Assembly (NCBI GenBank): GCA_020854055.1
Contig: JADZGD010000122.1
Coordinates: 1-64,000 of the forward strand
DNA: 64,000 nucleotides
Source: Bryobacterales bacterium
GTDB taxonomy: Bacteria; Acidobacteriota; Terriglobia; Bryobacterales; Bryobacteraceae
Direction: 5' to 3'
Below, piece after piece: positions 41,881 through 53,482 of this stretch. Below the pieces are notes generated by a model that saw only the letters and a list, made by a program, of their open reading frames with translations, was not told the DNA's origin and did not search any database. The first letter of the stretch is position 1, and every line of letters begins with the position of its first letter. The translations under genes and the position numbers were made by a program.

Positions 41881-44800
41881 TGGAATTCCCCCGCCGCCCG
41901 GAAAGGAACCAGCGCAGGCGGTCCATCTCGAGATAGATGACCGGCGTGGTGAACAGAGTCAACAACTGGCTGACCAGCAATCCACCGACAATGGCGATGC
42001 CTAGCGGCTGCCGCAGTTCGGCTCCCGTGCCTCCGCCCAGTGCCAGCGGCAGCCCGCCGAACATGGCGGCCAGCGTGGTCATGGTAATGGGGCGGAAACG
42101 GAGCAGGCATGCCTCATAGATGGCATCGCGGGAATTCTTACCCTCGCTGCGTTCGGCCTCCAGCGCGAAATCGATCATCATGATAGCGTTCTTCTTGACA
42201 ATGCCGATCAGCAGGATGATGCCGATCAGCGCGATCACGGTGAGTTCGGTCCGGCACAACAGCAGGGCGAGCAGTGCGCCGACGCCGGCCGAGGGCAGCG
42301 TGGAGAGAATCGTGATGGGGTGGATCAGGCTTTCGTAAAGCACCCCGAGCACGATGTAAACGGCAATCAACGCGGTGAGAATCAGCACCGGCTCGTTGGC
42401 CAGAGATTCTTGAAACGCCTGCGCGGTGCCGGAGAATCGCGTCAGTACGCTGGCCGGCATTCCGATCTCGTCGGTAGCCTGGTTAATTTTCTCCACCGCT
42501 TCCCCGAGCGCGATGTTGGGTCCCAGGTTGAAGGAGATGGTGGAGGAAGGAAACTGTCCTTCGTGGGTTACCGTGAGCGGCGACGTGGAGGTGCCGAATC
42601 GCGCCACGGCGCTCAGCGGAACCATGGTCGCCACGGTGTCGGTTCCTGCCGGTGTGCCGTTTCCCGAGATGGCCCCCAGCCCGGTGAACCCGACGGTAGC
42701 CGGAGCCGAAACGCCGCTGGAGGCGCGCACGTAGATTGCGCTCAGCGTGTCGGGCGATTGCCAATAGCGCGGCGCCACCTCCATCACCACGTGATACTGG
42801 TTCAGTTCGGTGTACATGGTGGAGACGGGCCGCTGGCCGAATGCGTCATAGAGCGTGGCGTCGATGTCCTGCATGCTGACGCCGAGCCGGGATGCGGTAT
42901 CGCGGTCGATGGTAACCGCCGCTTCCAGTCCGCGGTTGAGCTGATCGCTGTTGACATCCTCCAGCCCGGGCACGACGCGCAGCCGCTTCAACACCTTCGG
43001 CACCCAGGAGTTGAGCTGGGCAAGGTCCTGGCTTTGAAGCGTGAACTGGTACTCGGCGCCGGTGAGACGGCCTCCTACCCGGATATCCTGCACCGGCTGG
43101 AGGAACAGGGTCGCGCCGGGCACGCGCGCGGTCTTGCGCCGCAGGCGGGCCATGATCTGGTCCACGCCGTCGCGGCCCGCCCGCAGATCCTTCAGCGCGA
43201 TGAACATTCGCCCGGTGTTGGTGCCACCGCCACCGCCGGTGAAGCCGACCACGTTTTCCACATCCGGATCCGACATCACGGCGTGAACGAAAGTGACGAA
43301 CTTCTCCTTCATCGCCTGAAAAGAGATGCTCTGCCGCGCCTGGATCATGCCCATCATCCGGCCCGTGTCCTGCTCCGGGAAGAAGCCCTTCGGTATCACC
43401 GCGTAGAGGTAGACGTTCAGCGCCAGCGTGCCGCCCATGACCAGCAGCGTGAACACCGGATGGTTCAGAACCACGCGAAGCATGGATGCATAGCGGGCGA
43501 GAGACCAGTCAAACACCTTCTCGCTGGCCCGGTAGAGCCATCCATGGCGGCCCGTGTCGTGGCCGAGGAAGCGGGCGCTGAGCATCGGCGTGGTGGTAAG
43601 CGAAATCACCATCGACATCACGATGGCGATCGAGAGCACTACGGCGAATTCGCGGAACAGGCGGCCGACAATGCCGCCCATCAACAGAATGGGAATGAAC
43701 ACGGCAATTAGCGAACTGCTCATCGACACCACCGTGAAGCCCACCTGCGCCGCGCCCTTTAGAGCGGCTTCAAAAGGCGCCATCCCCTTCTCCAGATGGC
43801 GGGCGATGTTTTCGATCACCACGATCGCATCGTCCACCACGAAGCCGGTGGAGATGGTCAGCGCCATCAGTGAGAGATTGTCCAGGGTGTAGCCAACCAG
43901 GTACATCACGGCGAACGTTCCCAGCAACGATAACGGCACCGCTACGCTCGGGATAAACGTCGCCCACGCGTTGCGTAAAAAGGCGAACACCACCAGGATG
44001 ACCAGGCCGATCGAGATCATCAGCGTCAGTTCCACGTCGTGGACCGAAGCACGGATGGTGGTGGTACGATCCATCATCACCAGCAACTGCATCGCCGGCG
44101 GGATCGAGGCCCGTAGCACGGGCAGTTGCTCGTACACATGATCAACCACGTCGATGATGTTGGCGCCCGGCTGGCGGAAGATGATTACCAGCACGGCCGG
44201 CTGCCCGTTGGCCATGCCGGCGTTGCGGATATCCTCCACCGAATCGGTTACCTCTCCCAGATCGGAGACACGCACCGGCGCATTACCGCGCCAGGCGACC
44301 ACCAGCGGCATGTAGTCTTTGGCGTGCAGAAGCTGATCCGAGGTTTGAAGCTGGTATGTCCGCTGGGGACCGGAAATCGCGCCCTTGGGCCGGTTGGCAT
44401 TGGCGTTGGCTAGCACCGTCCGCACCTGGTCCAGCCCGATGCCATACTTGTTCGTGGTGTGGGGGTCGAGTTCCACCCGCACGGCCGGCAGCGAACTGCC
44501 ACCCACCACCACCTGGCCGACGCCGCTCACCTGCGACAGCTTCTGCGCGAAGATCGACGATGCGGCATCATACATGTTGGCCTGGCTGATAACGCGCGAG
44601 GTGACGGCAAGAATCAGGATCGGCGCATCGGCCGGATTTACCTTCCGGTAGCGCGGGTTGCTGGGCAGGTTGGCGGGCAGGTTGCCTCGGGCCGCGTTGA
44701 TGGCAGCCTGCACGTCGCGCGCCGCCGCGTTGATGTCGCGGTTGAGATCGAACTGCAAAGTGATGTTGGTACTGCCCAGGCCGCTTGAAGACGTCATCTC

Positions 44801-45031
44801 CGTGATGCCGGAGATGTGCGCGAACTGCCGTTCCAGCGGCGTCGCCACCGCCGACGCCATCGTTTCCGGACTGGCTCCCGGCAATCCCGCGTTGACGTTG
44901 ATGGTGGGGAAGTCCACCTGTGGCAATGGGGAGACGGGAAGCAGCCGGAAGCCGATAATCCCCGACCCGGCTAGCGCGATCGTCAGCAACGTGGTGGCCA
45001 CCGGACGCCGGATGAATGGCCCCGAGATCAT
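41873..45031 (-). CDS. RND efflux pump inner-membrane subunit, MdtC-like
   Basis: A 1052-residue AcrB/MdtC-type proton antiporter. It has TM1 ([20 protein letters not shown]), porter-domain segments, and the TM4 proton-relay pair in [20 protein letters not shown], with the second half repeating the fold. ATG 45031 overlaps the stop of the preceding RND gene (ATGA). Two different RND proteins in one operon point to an MdtBC-like heterotrimer that exports drugs, bile-salt-like compounds or metals chelates. Confidence 0.94.
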   Translation of the reverse strand: MISGPFIRRPVATTLLTIALAGSGIIGFRLLPVSPLPQVDFPTINVNAGLPGASPETMASAVATPLERQFAHISGITEMTSSSGLGSTNITLQFDLNRDINAAARDVQAAINAARGNLPANLPSNPRYRKVNPADAPILILAVTSRVISQANMYDAASSIFAQKLSQVSGVGQVVVGGSSLPAVRVELDPHTTNKYGIGLDQVRTVLANANANRPKGAISGPQRTYQLQTSDQLLHAKDYMPLVVAWRGNAPVRVSDLGEVTDSVEDIRNAGMANGQPAVLVIIFRQPGANIIDVVDHVYEQLPVLRASIPPAMQLLVMMDRTTTIRASVHDVELTLMISIGLVILVVFAFLRNAWATFIPSVAVPLSLLGTFAVMYLVGYTLDNLSLMALTISTGFVVDDAIVVIENIARHLEKGMAPFEAALKGAAQVGFTVVSMSSSLIAVFIPILLMGGIVGRLFREFAVVLSIAIVMSMVISLTTTPMLSARFLGHDTGRHGWLYRASEKVFDWSLARYASMLRVVLNHPVFTLLVMGGTLALNVYLYAVIPKGFFPEQDTGRMMGMIQARQSISFQAMKEKFVTFVHAVMSDPDVENVVGFTGGGGGTNTGRMFIALKDLRAGRDGVDQIMARLRRKTARVPGATLFLQPVQDIRVGGRLTGAEYQFTLQSQDLAQLNSWVPKVLKRLRVVPGLEDVNSDQLNRGLEAAVTIDRDTASRLGVSMQDIDATLYDAFGQRPVSTMYTELNQYHVVMEVAPRYWQSPDTLSAIYVRASSGVSAPATVGFTGLGAISGNGTPAGTDTVATMVPLSAVARFGTSTSPLTVTHEGQFPSSTISFNLGPNIALGEAVEKINQATDEIGMPASVLTRFSGTAQAFQESLANEPVLILTALIAVYIVLGVLYESLIHPITILSTLPSAGVGALLALLLCRTELTVIALIGIILLIGIVKKNAIMMIDFALEAERSEGKNSRDAIYEACLLRFRPITMTTLAAMFGGLPLALGGGTGAELRQPLGIAIVGGLLVSQLLTLFTTPVIYLEMDRLRWFLSGRRGNSNA

Positions 45032-48000
45032 GACATCCCCGGGAGCGGCAACTGGCGGCCGGCCCTCCTGCGGCGTCCGGAAAACCACTTGCCGATGCGA
45101 TCGAAGGCCAGGTAGATAACCGGGGTGGTGAACAGCGTCAGTAACTGGCTCAACAGCAGACCGCCGATGATGGTGATGCCCAGCGGCCGGCGTAATTCCG
45201 ATCCGGTCCCGCTGCCGAAGGCCAGCGGCACGGCGCCCAATAGCGCGGCCATTGTGGTCATCATGATGGGACGGAAACGCAGCAGGCTGGCCTGAAAAAT
45301 GGCGTCCTCGGGCGATTTGCCTTCGTTGCGCTCGGCCTCCAGCGCAAAATCGATCATCATGATGGCGTTCTTCTTCACGATGCCGATCAGCAGGATGATG
45401 CCGATCAGCGCGATGATGTCCAGGTCATGCCCGGTGAGCATCAGCGCGATGATCGCGCCTACGCCGGCCGAAGGCAGCGTAGAGAGAATCGTGATGGGGT
45501 GGATGTAGCTCTCATAGAGCACGCCCAGCACGATGTAAACGGTGACGATGGCCGCCAGAATCAGCAACGCCTCATTGGCCAGTGATTTCTCGAACGCCGC
45601 CGCCGTTCCCTGGAAGCTGGTTTCGATGCTGGCCGGCATTCCCAGTTGCTTCGCCGCCCGGTTGATCTTCTCCACCGCCGCACCCAGCGATGCCTCCGGA
45701 GCCAGGTTGAATGACAACGTGGCGGCCGGAAACTGGCCCTGGCGGTTGATGCTGAGCGGAACAGAAACCGGCCGGACGCGGGTGAACGTGCTCAACGGCG
45801 CCTGCGCTCCAGTGCTGGTGCGCACGTAGATATTCTTCAACTCGACTGGCGCCTGCTGCCATTTGGGCGCGGTCTCGAGTACCACGTGATACTGGTTCAA
45901 CTGGGTGAAGATGGTGGAGACCAGCCGCTGGCCAAAGGCATCGTAGAGCGTATCGTCGATATTCTGCGGCGTGATGCCGAAGCGTGCCGCGGTATCGCGG
46001 TCAATCGTCAGTTCGACGCCCAGTCCTCCGCTCTGGCGGTCGTTGGCGACGTCGAGCAGTTCGGGAATCTGCTTCATCCGTGCCATCAGTTGCGGCGTCC
46101 AATGGTCGAGCTCGGCCGAACCGGGAGCTTCAATCGAGTACTGATATTGGGTGCGGCTGACGCGGCTCTCCACCGTCAGGTCCTGCACCGGCTGCATGTA
46201 CAGCGTAATGCCGGGTACCGCCTGGAGCCGCGCGGCCAGCCGCCGGATCACCTGGCTGACGTTGGCGTCCCGCTCGTCGAGCGGCTTCAGCGTAATCTGG
46301 ATTCGCCCGCTGTTGGGCGTCGTGTTGATGCCGTCCACACCGATGAAAGAAGAGAGGCCTTCCACCGCCGGATCCTGGCGGATGATCCGTGCCAGCGCTT
46401 GCTGCCGCTCAGCCATGGCGCGGAACGAGATCGTATCGGGCGCTTGCGAAATCCCCAGAATCACACCGGTGTCCTGTACCGGGAAGAAGCCTTTGGGAAC
46501 CCAGTAATAGAGCATCACCGTACCCGCCAGCGTCAGAAAGAACACCAGCAAGGTGGCCGTCTGATGGCGCAGCACGACATGCAACAGTTGTCCGTAACGG
46601 TGGATGGAGCGTTCAAACAGATGCTCGGAGTAGCGGTAAAAGCGGCCCTGCTCGCGCTCCGGGCGATGACGCAGCAGGCGGGCGGCCATCATCGGCGTCA
46701 ACGTCAGCGATACCATCGCCGACATGACGATCGTGACGGCCAGCGTGATGGCGAACTCGCGAAATAGCCGGCCCACTACATCGGCCATGAACAACAGCGG
46801 GATCAGCACCGCGATCAGCGAAACGGTTAGCGAGACGATGGTAAAACCGATCTCGGCCGAGCCTTTCAGCGCCGCCTCCAGCGGCCGGTGGCCCATCTCG
46901 ATATAGCGCGCGATGTTCTCGATCATCACGATGGCGTCATCCACTACGAAGCCGGTGGAGATGGTCAGCGCCATCAACGAGAGATTATCCAGGCTATAGC
47001 CCAGCAGGTACATCACGGCGAATGTGCCCACCAGCGAAAGCGGCACGGCAACGCTGGGGATAATGGTCGCCGACAGGCTGCGCAGGAACAGGAAGATGAC
47101 CAGAATCACCAGCGCGATGGTCAGCATCAATTCGAACTCCACGTCGTGTACCGAAGCGCGAATGGTGTTGGTACGGTCGGCCACCACCGAGACGCGGACC
47201 GCGGGAGGCATGGATGCCTGCAACTGCGGCATCACCTGCTTGATGCGGTCCACCACGCCGATGATGTTCGACCCCGGTTGGCGCTGGATGTTCACGATCA
47301 CCGCCGGCGTCAGGCCGGTCCACGCCGCCTGCTCCATGTTCTCGGCGCTGTTGACCACCGTGGCTACGTCCCACAGCCGCACGGGAGCGCCGTGGTGGTA
47401 GGCCACGATAATGGGAGCGTATTCGTGCCCGCTCAGGAGTTGGTCGTTGGCGGAGATAGTCCAGGCCTGCTGGGGTCCGTCGAAGTTCCCTTTGGCCTGG
47501 TTGACGTTGGCCAATCCCAACGCGGTGCGCAGATCCTCCAGGCTCAAACCGTAGGAAGCGAGCGCGGTGGGGTTGGCCTGAACGCGCACCGCCGGACGCT
47601 GGCCGCCGCTGAGCGTCACCAGGCCCACGCCGGGCAACTGGGAGATGCGCTGGGCAAATCGCGTGTCGGCCAACTCCTGCACCTCTGGCAGCGGCAACAC
47701 GGGCGAGGTCAGCGCAAGAGTGAGAATGGGCGCGTCGGCCGGATTCGATTTGCTGTAAATGGGTGGATTCGGCAGGTCGCGAGGCAGAAAGGTGCTGGCC
47801 GCGTTGATGGATGCCTGCACCTCCTGAACCGCCACGTCGATGTTCAGTTCCAGGTCGAATTGCAGCGTGATGAGGGAACTGCCGTAGGAGCTGATCGACG
47901 TCATCTCGTTCAACCCAGGCACCTGTCCGAACTGGCGTTCGAGCGGCGCCGTCACGGCGGTAGTCATCACCTGCGGGCTGGCTCCCGGGTAGAACGTCTG

Positions 48001-48141
48001 CACCTGAATGGTCGGGTAGTCCACTTGCGGCAACGCCGAGATGGGCAGCTCGCGGTAGGCCACGACGCCCACCAGAACCAGGCCGGCCATCAGTAGCGCG
48101 GTCGCCACCGGCCGCAGAATAAACAGGCGTGACGGGCTCAT
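45028..48141 (-). CDS. RND efflux pump inner-membrane subunit, MdtB-like
   Basis: A 1037-residue RND transporter. The N-terminal [20 protein letters not shown] is TM1, [20 protein letters not shown] is in the porter domain, and TM4 carries [20 protein letters not shown]. It is about as similar to its downstream partner as MdtB is to MdtC by eye. Its start overlaps the adaptor gene stop by 4 nt, and its stop overlaps the next RND gene by 4 nt. Confidence 0.94.
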   Translation of the reverse strand: MSPSRLFILRPVATALLMAGLVLVGVVAYRELPISALPQVDYPTIQVQTFYPGASPQVMTTAVTAPLERQFGQVPGLNEMTSISSYGSSLITLQFDLELNIDVAVQEVQASINAASTFLPRDLPNPPIYSKSNPADAPILTLALTSPVLPLPEVQELADTRFAQRISQLPGVGLVTLSGGQRPAVRVQANPTALASYGLSLEDLRTALGLANVNQAKGNFDGPQQAWTISANDQLLSGHEYAPIIVAYHHGAPVRLWDVATVVNSAENMEQAAWTGLTPAVIVNIQRQPGSNIIGVVDRIKQVMPQLQASMPPAVRVSVVADRTNTIRASVHDVEFELMLTIALVILVIFLFLRSLSATIIPSVAVPLSLVGTFAVMYLLGYSLDNLSLMALTISTGFVVDDAIVMIENIARYIEMGHRPLEAALKGSAEIGFTIVSLTVSLIAVLIPLLFMADVVGRLFREFAITLAVTIVMSAMVSLTLTPMMAARLLRHRPEREQGRFYRYSEHLFERSIHRYGQLLHVVLRHQTATLLVFFLTLAGTVMLYYWVPKGFFPVQDTGVILGISQAPDTISFRAMAERQQALARIIRQDPAVEGLSSFIGVDGINTTPNSGRIQITLKPLDERDANVSQVIRRLAARLQAVPGITLYMQPVQDLTVESRVSRTQYQYSIEAPGSAELDHWTPQLMARMKQIPELLDVANDRQSGGLGVELTIDRDTAARFGITPQNIDDTLYDAFGQRLVSTIFTQLNQYHVVLETAPKWQQAPVELKNIYVRTSTGAQAPLSTFTRVRPVSVPLSINRQGQFPAATLSFNLAPEASLGAAVEKINRAAKQLGMPASIETSFQGTAAAFEKSLANEALLILAAIVTVYIVLGVLYESYIHPITILSTLPSAGVGAIIALMLTGHDLDIIALIGIILLIGIVKKNAIMMIDFALEAERNEGKSPEDAIFQASLLRFRPIMMTTMAALLGAVPLAFGSGTGSELRRPLGITIIGGLLLSQLLTLFTTPVIYLAFDRIGKWFSGRRRRAGRQLPLPGMS

Positions 48142-49346
48142 TGAACGGGCCCTTCGGCCCCGGCCACGGCGGCTGTTCCGGCCTGCTCGCGAATACGCAC
48201 CTTGGCTCCGGGCTGCAGCCGGTCAATCGAATCGGTCACCACGGTTTCACCCGGGCGAAGTCCGGAGGTCACCTCGGCGCTGTTACTTTCGGTTACGCCG
48301 ATGGCCACCGTACGAAGTTCCACGGTACCGTCGGACCGCACGACATAGATGAATGTGCCCTGCTGGCCGCGCTGGATGGCGACCGGGGGGATAATCACCG
48401 CATTGCGCCGCCGCTCCACCAGCAGCCGGACATTGACAAACTGGTTCGGGTAGAGCACACCCTGGCGGTTGGCAAACACGGCTTTCAGCCGTAGCGTACC
48501 CGTCTGCGGGTCAATCTGGTTGTCTGGTGTCTTCAGGTAGCCGCTGGCCAGGTGAACCGACATATCGCGGTTGAACGCCTCTACGGCCAGCGTGGCGCCA
48601 GCGCGGAGTTTCTTCAGCACGGGAGGCAGATTGTCCTCCGGCAGGGTGAAAAGTACGGTGATCGGTTGCAGTTGGGTAATCAGCAGCAGACCGGTAGTAT
48701 CGCTGGAGTGAATGATGTTACCCGGGTCCACCAGACGCAGTCCGATGCGGCCGCTGATGGGCGCGGTGATGTGCGCGTAGACGAGTTGCAGGCGCGCCGT
48801 ATCAATCGAGGCCTGATCCTGTTTGATCGCCGCTTCCAACTGATGTACCGTGGCGCGTTGCGTGTCCAGTTGCTGGTGTGGAATCGCATCCTGCTTGACC
48901 AGCGTTTCGTAACGGAGCAGGTCCAGCCGCGCATTTTCGAGCGTCGCCACGTCGCGGGCCATTTGTCCTTCGGCCTGCTCCAGTTGGGCTTGAAACGGAC
49001 GGGGATCGATTTCGGCCAGCAGTTGTCCCTGCTGGACGAAAGCCCCCTCATGCACGGTCACGTTCATCAGCTGGCCATCCACCCGGGAGCGGACCGTTAC
49101 CGTGTAGTAGGCAGTGACGGATCCCAGGCCGTCAAAGTAAATGGGAATCTCACCCAGGCGGGCCTTCTGCGCGCCCACTGGAATGGGGCCGGATGCGCCG
49201 CCGCGCCCCTTTCCGCTCTTGCCGGCAACCGCTGCCGGCCCACCCGCGGATTGATGAATTCGAATGCCGCCGCGGGAAATCCAGATCAGAACAGCTCCCG
49301 CGGCCAGAACTGCGCTCCAGAGCCATATCCGTTTTCTCAAAGTCAA
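48138..49346 (-). CDS. RND periplasmic adaptor (membrane fusion protein), MdtA-like
   Basis: A 402-residue HlyD-type adaptor with one N-terminal membrane anchor ([16 protein letters not shown]), barrel-sandwich halves ([40 protein letters not shown]) flanking an alpha-hairpin, and a beta-barrel ([17 protein letters not shown]). It bridges the RND pump and the outer-membrane channel. It starts at TTG 49346; no ATG fits the family N-terminus. First gene of the four-gene efflux operon; no regulator gene adjoins. Confidence 0.93.
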   Translation of the reverse strand: MTLRKRIWLWSAVLAAGAVLIWISRGGIRIHQSAGGPAAVAGKSGKGRGGASGPIPVGAQKARLGEIPIYFDGLGSVTAYYTVTVRSRVDGQLMNVTVHEGAFVQQGQLLAEIDPRPFQAQLEQAEGQMARDVATLENARLDLLRYETLVKQDAIPHQQLDTQRATVHQLEAAIKQDQASIDTARLQLVYAHITAPISGRIGLRLVDPGNIIHSSDTTGLLLITQLQPITVLFTLPEDNLPPVLKKLRAGATLAVEAFNRDMSVHLASGYLKTPDNQIDPQTGTLRLKAVFANRQGVLYPNQFVNVRLLVERRRNAVIIPPVAIQRGQQGTFIYVVRSDGTVELRTVAIGVTESNSAEVTSGLRPGETVVTDSIDRLQPGAKVRIREQAGTAAVAGAEGPVQ

Positions 49347-49584
49347 ACCATACTTCGGGCATGACGCGCGGCGGAACCCGCGGGCCCGAACTCCGTGGAC
49401 GCTCCCGAAACATTAGATGCACACCGATCGAATCATTTTCACGATTTCGCCGTGGCGTGGACGCGAGCCGTCCCAACTGTGGAGACGCTACGTGAAAGCC
49501 ACGTGGTTACACCGCGATGAGTCCGGGTGGCCCGCGCCCGCAAGAGCTACCCTGGTACAATCGTCCGGGAACCGGAGTTCATCC

Positions 49585-50550
49585 ATGCAAACCAATCGAC
49601 GTCAATTTTTAGGTGCTGCCGCGCTTTCGGCTGCCGCCGCCGCGACCGCCGAGGCACAACGCCCCAAGCCTCATCTCGAGGGAATTTTCATCATCATGCA
49701 GACTCCATTCCTGGAGACCCTGGAGATCGACGAAGACTCGCTTCGTAAGGAAGCCGACTACCTGGTGCGTTGTGGCGTCCACGGTATGGTGTGGCCGGCG
49801 GGCGCGGGCGAAACGAGTTCCATATCGCACGCCGAACGTTTGCGCTATTCCAAGTCAGTCGTCGAGGCGGTAAAAGGCCGCACTCCCGTGCTGATCGGCG
49901 TTCATGGCGCCAACAAGTTCGAGGCCGCCGAGTATGCCCGTCATGCCGAAAAGATCGGCGCCGATGGCATCCACGCGCTCGGCCAGACCGACGGCACCAC
50001 CGACATCCAGATTCTGACCGAATACTTCACGGCGATCGCTTCGGCTTCGAAGCTGCCGCTTTCCATTCAGGTTTCTTCGCCCGCCATGACTCCGGAGTTC
50101 CTGATCGCGCTGGCCGGCAAATTGCCCACCTTCAAGATCGCCAAGGAAGAGGCCTCACCGGTGCCGTGGAACGTCACCAAGTATGTGGAGCGCGCCAAGG
50201 GGCGGCTGATCCCGATGACTGGCGGCGGCGGTCTCAACCTGATGAACGAGATGCAGCGTGGCTCGGGAGGCACCATGGCCGGCGCCGGCTTTGCCGACCT
50301 CCAGGTGAGCATCTGGGAATGGTACCACCAGGGACGGAAGAAGGAAGCCCGCGACCTGTTCATGAAGTTCCTGATGATGGCTGTGTTAGAACGCGAAACC
50401 GGCTTCGTGCTGCAGAAGGAGATTCTGCGCCGCCGAGGGATCTTCAAGACCGTCACGATGCGTAACACCCGCAAGTTCCGCATGGATGCCGGCGACCTGA
50501 AGGAATTGGACGCGATTATGGAGATCGCCCGGCCTTATTTCAAAGTCTGA
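49585..50550 (+). CDS. Exported dihydrodipicolinate synthase-family protein
   Basis: A 321-residue DapA/NAL-family TIM barrel behind a Tat-like signal (NRRQFLGAAALSAAAAATAEA). The Schiff-base lysine is probably Lys187 in FKIAKEEASPVPW. The region matching the DapA tyrosine motif (TPYY) reads HALGQTDGTTD, so the catalytic tyrosine is missing. ATG 49585 has GGAG at a usable spacing. Real lysine-pathway DapA is cytoplasmic, so this protein likely acts on a keto-acid or sugar acid outside the cytoplasm, or is a binding protein (inference). Confidence 0.87.
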   Translation: MQTNRRQFLGAAALSAAAAATAEAQRPKPHLEGIFIIMQTPFLETLEIDEDSLRKEADYLVRCGVHGMVWPAGAGETSSISHAERLRYSKSVVEAVKGRTPVLIGVHGANKFEAAEYARHAEKIGADGIHALGQTDGTTDIQILTEYFTAIASASKLPLSIQVSSPAMTPEFLIALAGKLPTFKIAKEEASPVPWNVTKYVERAKGRLIPMTGGGGLNLMNEMQRGSGGTMAGAGFADLQVSIWEWYHQGRKKEARDLFMKFLMMAVLERETGFVLQKEILRRRGIFKTVTMRNTRKFRMDAGDLKELDAIMEIARPYFKV

Positions 50551-51697
50551 GCGCGTCCTCGAGCAGGCGGCCCACTTCGTCCGTCTCCAGCCGGATTGGA
50601 TTCGCTTTCATGCTGTTGGCGGCGGATGCCTTCTCCACCAGTGTGGCGATGTGCTCCGCCTTCACCCCCCAGGCGCCGAGTGGCCGGATTTTGATCCTCT
50701 CGCAAGCCGCGGCTACCCAGCCGGCGCCGTCTTCGGCCCGCGCAGCCGAGTCTCCGGTCAGCAGGCGGGCAATGGTTGCGTAGCGCTCCAGAGCCTCCCC
50801 ACCGCCACGTTCGGCCAGCGCCCGGATATTGGCCGTCATCCCGTGGGCGAGCAGCGCCGCGCAGATCGCCCCGTGTGGAGCGTCGAACATCCCGCCGATG
50901 GGCGCCGCCAGGCCGTGTACCACGCCCAGGCCGGCATTGGCCAGACAGATACCGCCGAACAGGCTGGCCAGCGACATGCCGGCGCGTGCCTGGCGGTTCG
51001 CGCCATTCTCACAAGCCTCCACCAGCGACTCGCGCGCGCGCCGGATGCCATCGAGCGCGTAAATATCGGTCATCGGATTGGCCCGCGCCGAGACATAGGG
51101 CTCAATCAACTGCGTCAACGCGTCCAGACCCGTGGAAGCAGTGACATCGGGTGGCAGCGAGACGGTCAGCTCCGGATCGATAATGGCAAATCGCGGCAGC
51201 ATCCAGGCGCTGCGCAGGCTGACCTTGACCCGATGCTCGGCCGACGATAACACCGCGTTGCGGGTGGCTTCGGATCCCGTGCCCGCCGTTGTCGGAATCG
51301 CGATCACCGGTAGCGGCGGATGCCGCAAAGGCTGTCCACGACCGATCACTTCGAGGAACTGGAGCGGATCAGCCCCGTTGGTTGCCAGCGCGGCAATCGC
51401 CTTGGCGCCGTCCAGAACGCTGCCGCCACCGATGCCGATCACCACATCGCGCCCGCTCTCGCGGGCCAGCCGGGCTCCTTCCCCGGCCAGCGCCACGGAC
51501 GGCTCCCCCGGCACGCTGAACGTCCGGCAATCGATTCCCGCAGCGCGCAACTCTTCAAGCAGCGGTCCGGCGTAGCGGCGCGCATGGCCGCTCACCACCA
51601 GCGCGCGCTTTCCCATGCTGGCCGTGGCCGGCGCGGCCTGGCGCACCATTCCCTCGCCGAAGACAATCCGCCCGCTGGTAGCGAATTCAAATCGCAT
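50540..51697 (-). CDS. Iron-containing alcohol dehydrogenase
   Basis: A 385-residue family III alcohol dehydrogenase. The NAD(P)-binding GIGGGSVLDGAKAIAAL, PTTAGTGSEATRNAVLSS, and metal-site region GLGVVHGLAAPIGGMFDAPH with GLDALTQLIEPY are present. It oxidises or reduces a small alcohol or aldehyde, such as lactaldehyde or maleylacetate-type substrates; the exact one is unknown. It follows the LsrG-like gene by 6 nt and overlaps the DapA-like gene tail to tail by 11 nt. Confidence 0.92.
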   Translation of the reverse strand: MRFEFATSGRIVFGEGMVRQAAPATASMGKRALVVSGHARRYAGPLLEELRAAGIDCRTFSVPGEPSVALAGEGARLARESGRDVVIGIGGGSVLDGAKAIAALATNGADPLQFLEVIGRGQPLRHPPLPVIAIPTTAGTGSEATRNAVLSSAEHRVKVSLRSAWMLPRFAIIDPELTVSLPPDVTASTGLDALTQLIEPYVSARANPMTDIYALDGIRRARESLVEACENGANRQARAGMSLASLFGGICLANAGLGVVHGLAAPIGGMFDAPHGAICAALLAHGMTANIRALAERGGGEALERYATIARLLTGDSAARAEDGAGWVAAACERIKIRPLGAWGVKAEHIATLVEKASAANSMKANPIRLETDEVGRLLEDALRL

Positions 51698-51703
51698 TGC
51701 AGC

Positions 51704-52009
51704 CTACCAGTCCTGGTCGGTGGGACAGACGTTCCAATACTTCACCGCAACGCGGGGCTCGGCCATCATCGGCGCCACGGTGTCCCGCCACCTGGCATAA
51801 TGCGCCGTCTCCTTGTGCGCGGCTACCGCCTCCGCGCCGCGGTATACCTCCACCAGAACAAAGCGCGCCGGGTCATCCTGCTGCCGCACGACATCGAAGC
51901 GCGCAACGCCCGGTTCCTTCACGCTGTTGACGGAATTGTCGACGGTCGCCTTTTCAAACGCCTCCAGAAATTCCGGCTTCACATGCACGTACACATGGAC
52001 GATGAACAT
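51704..52009 (-). CDS. Antibiotic-biosynthesis-monooxygenase-fold protein, LsrG-like
   Basis: A 101-residue dimeric alpha-beta barrel (ABM) protein. Segments [40 protein letters not shown] and [10 protein letters not shown] align by eye with E. coli LsrG, the phospho-AI-2 isomerase. It is divergent from an FGGY kinase, as LsrK is one, and cotranscribed with an iron alcohol dehydrogenase. A role in processing a small phosphorylated keto-sugar is inferred; a quinol monooxygenase is the alternative. Confidence 0.82.
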   Translation of the reverse strand: MFIVHVYVHVKPEFLEAFEKATVDNSVNSVKEPGVARFDVVRQQDDPARFVLVEVYRGAEAVAAHKETAHYARWRDTVAPMMAEPRVAVKYWNVCPTDQDW

Positions 52010-52050
52010 AGCTTCATCCTCACTCTACCGCGAGACGAGGGATAATGAAG

Positions 52051-52088
52051 ACGGCACGCGCCTCACGCTATGAGGAGCGTGCCGTTTT
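52051..52088 (+). terminator. Strong hairpin with T-run in the FGGY kinase leader
   Basis: ACGGCACGC pairs with GCGTGCCGT and, after one G/A mismatch, CCTCA pairs with TGAGG around a CGCTA loop. This gives a 14-bp stem followed by TTTT. It lies inside the 87-nt gap between divergent genes and ends 9 nt before the kinase ATG, with GGAG buried in the stem. It could be an attenuator or a translation-blocking leader structure; as the divergent gene leads away, an ordinary end-of-gene terminator has no gene to serve. Confidence 0.55.
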
Positions 52089-52096
52089 AACCGCAG

Positions 52097-53482
52097 ATGC
52101 AACTCTTCCTGGGAATTAATGTCGGCACTTCCGGAGCTCATGTGGCAGCCGTCGATCCGGAGGGCCGTCTGGTCGCCGAAAGCACACAGCCGCTGACCTC
52201 CATTCGCTCATCCGAAGTTCATGAACAGGAGCCGGAGCGCTGGTGGAGCGCGGTGTGTGCCGCAACCGCCGCGTTGAACATTCAGACCGCGGCAATCGAG
52301 GCGGTGTCGGTCACTTCCACCTCCGGCACGCTGGTGGTGATCGACGAGACCGGACGGCCGCTGCGCAACGCCATTCTTTACGACGATCCTCGCGCGGCAG
52401 CCATCTTGGAGCCGTTTCGCGAAGGCGGTTGTGAGGATGTGAATGCCTCCTGGTCGTTGCCCAAGGCAGTGTGGGTGCGCGGCTTTGAGTCGGCCGTGTG
52501 GCGCCGGGCCGCCCACCTCCTGCATCCTGCCGACTGGCTCGCCGGCAAGCTGACCGGCGTGTGGCATTTTTCGGATTATTCCAATTCGCTCAAACTCGGC
52601 TACGATCCGATCTCACGCCAGTGGGGCCGCGCGGTGAAGTTGGCCCAACTGGATCCGGCGCTGTTGCCCGAAGTCTTGGCGCCAGGCGCCTCGCGCGGCG
52701 TTGTCAGCGCGACGGCGTCCGGAGAGACCGGAATTCCCCAAGGCGTTCGCGTGGCCGCCGGGACAACTGGCGGAATGGCCGCCCTGCTCGCATCCGGCGC
52801 TTCTCAGCCGGGCGATGCAAACACTACCATGGGCACCACGCTGGTCTGGAAAGTACTTTCGCAATTCCGGCCATCTCCCGAGCACGGCATTTACTCGCAC
52901 CTCCATCCGGCCGGACACTGGGCTCCGGGCGCCGCCAGCAACAGCGGTCTCGGCAGCGTCGACTCTCAGAACGATTCGCAAGCACTGGATCAGGCCGCCG
53001 AAACCTACCTGCCGAACGCCACCATCTGCTATCCGCTTTCCGCACGTGGAGAGCGATTTCCTTTCACCAACGCCGCGGCCACCGGGTTCCGCTCCGCGAG
53101 GCCAACGCCGGCCGCCGCCTGGCATGCCGCCCAACTGCAGGCGCTGGCGTTCATCGAACGCTGGGGCTATGAAGTGATCCAGGAAAGTGGGGTACCCGTC
53201 ACCGGCCGCGTCTTTTCTACCGGGGAGGCGGCAGGCAGCGTAGTCTTCGCCCGCCTTCGAGCGGCCGTGTTGGAACGGCCGGTCTGCCGCGCCACCAACC
53301 CTTCATCCGCCTTCGGCGCCGCGGTGCTGGCCGCCTCGGAATCCTGCGGCACGGTCGGCGAAGCCGCCGCCCGCATGGTCCAGATCGCCGAGGTGATCGA
53401 GCCGGACGACACCCGAGCCACCGATTGGGAGGAACTCTACGAGCGCTTTCGTCACGCTTGCGCCGAGCGGGGCTATCAATGA
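52097..53482 (+). CDS. FGGY-family carbohydrate kinase
   Basis: A 461-residue FGGY kinase. The ATP-phosphate strand FLGINVGTSGAHVAAVDPEG opens the N-domain; VSVTSTSGTLVVIDETGRPL, the substrate-region ILYDDPRA and the C-domain GTTGGMAALLASGA and FSTGEAAGSVVFARL follow. The family phosphorylates ribulose, xylulose, glycerol or AI-2; the sequence looks nearest to the D-ribulose/xylulose group by eye. The next gene, a phosphohexomutase, overlaps it by 4 nt. The leader carries a strong hairpin and no good ribosome-binding site. Confidence 0.9.
   Translation: MQLFLGINVGTSGAHVAAVDPEGRLVAESTQPLTSIRSSEVHEQEPERWWSAVCAATAALNIQTAAIEAVSVTSTSGTLVVIDETGRPLRNAILYDDPRAAAILEPFREGGCEDVNASWSLPKAVWVRGFESAVWRRAAHLLHPADWLAGKLTGVWHFSDYSNSLKLGYDPISRQWGRAVKLAQLDPALLPEVLAPGASRGVVSATASGETGIPQGVRVAAGTTGGMAALLASGASQPGDANTTMGTTLVWKVLSQFRPSPEHGIYSHLHPAGHWAPGAASNSGLGSVDSQNDSQALDQAAETYLPNATICYPLSARGERFPFTNAAATGFRSARPTPAAAWHAAQLQALAFIERWGYEVIQESGVPVTGRVFSTGEAAGSVVFARLRAAVLERPVCRATNPSSAFGAAVLAASESCGTVGEAAARMVQIAEVIEPDDTRATDWEELYERFRHACAERGYQ

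Noticed and set aside
46888-48096. 402-codon plus-strand frame opposite the MdtB-like gene
   Set aside because: His/Gly/Arg-rich shadow of the pump gene; no motif or ribosome-binding site.
49499-49506. CCACGTGG palindrome between the efflux operon and the DapA-like gene
   Set aside because: An 8-bp palindrome is expected by chance in GC-rich DNA and no promoter element flanks it.
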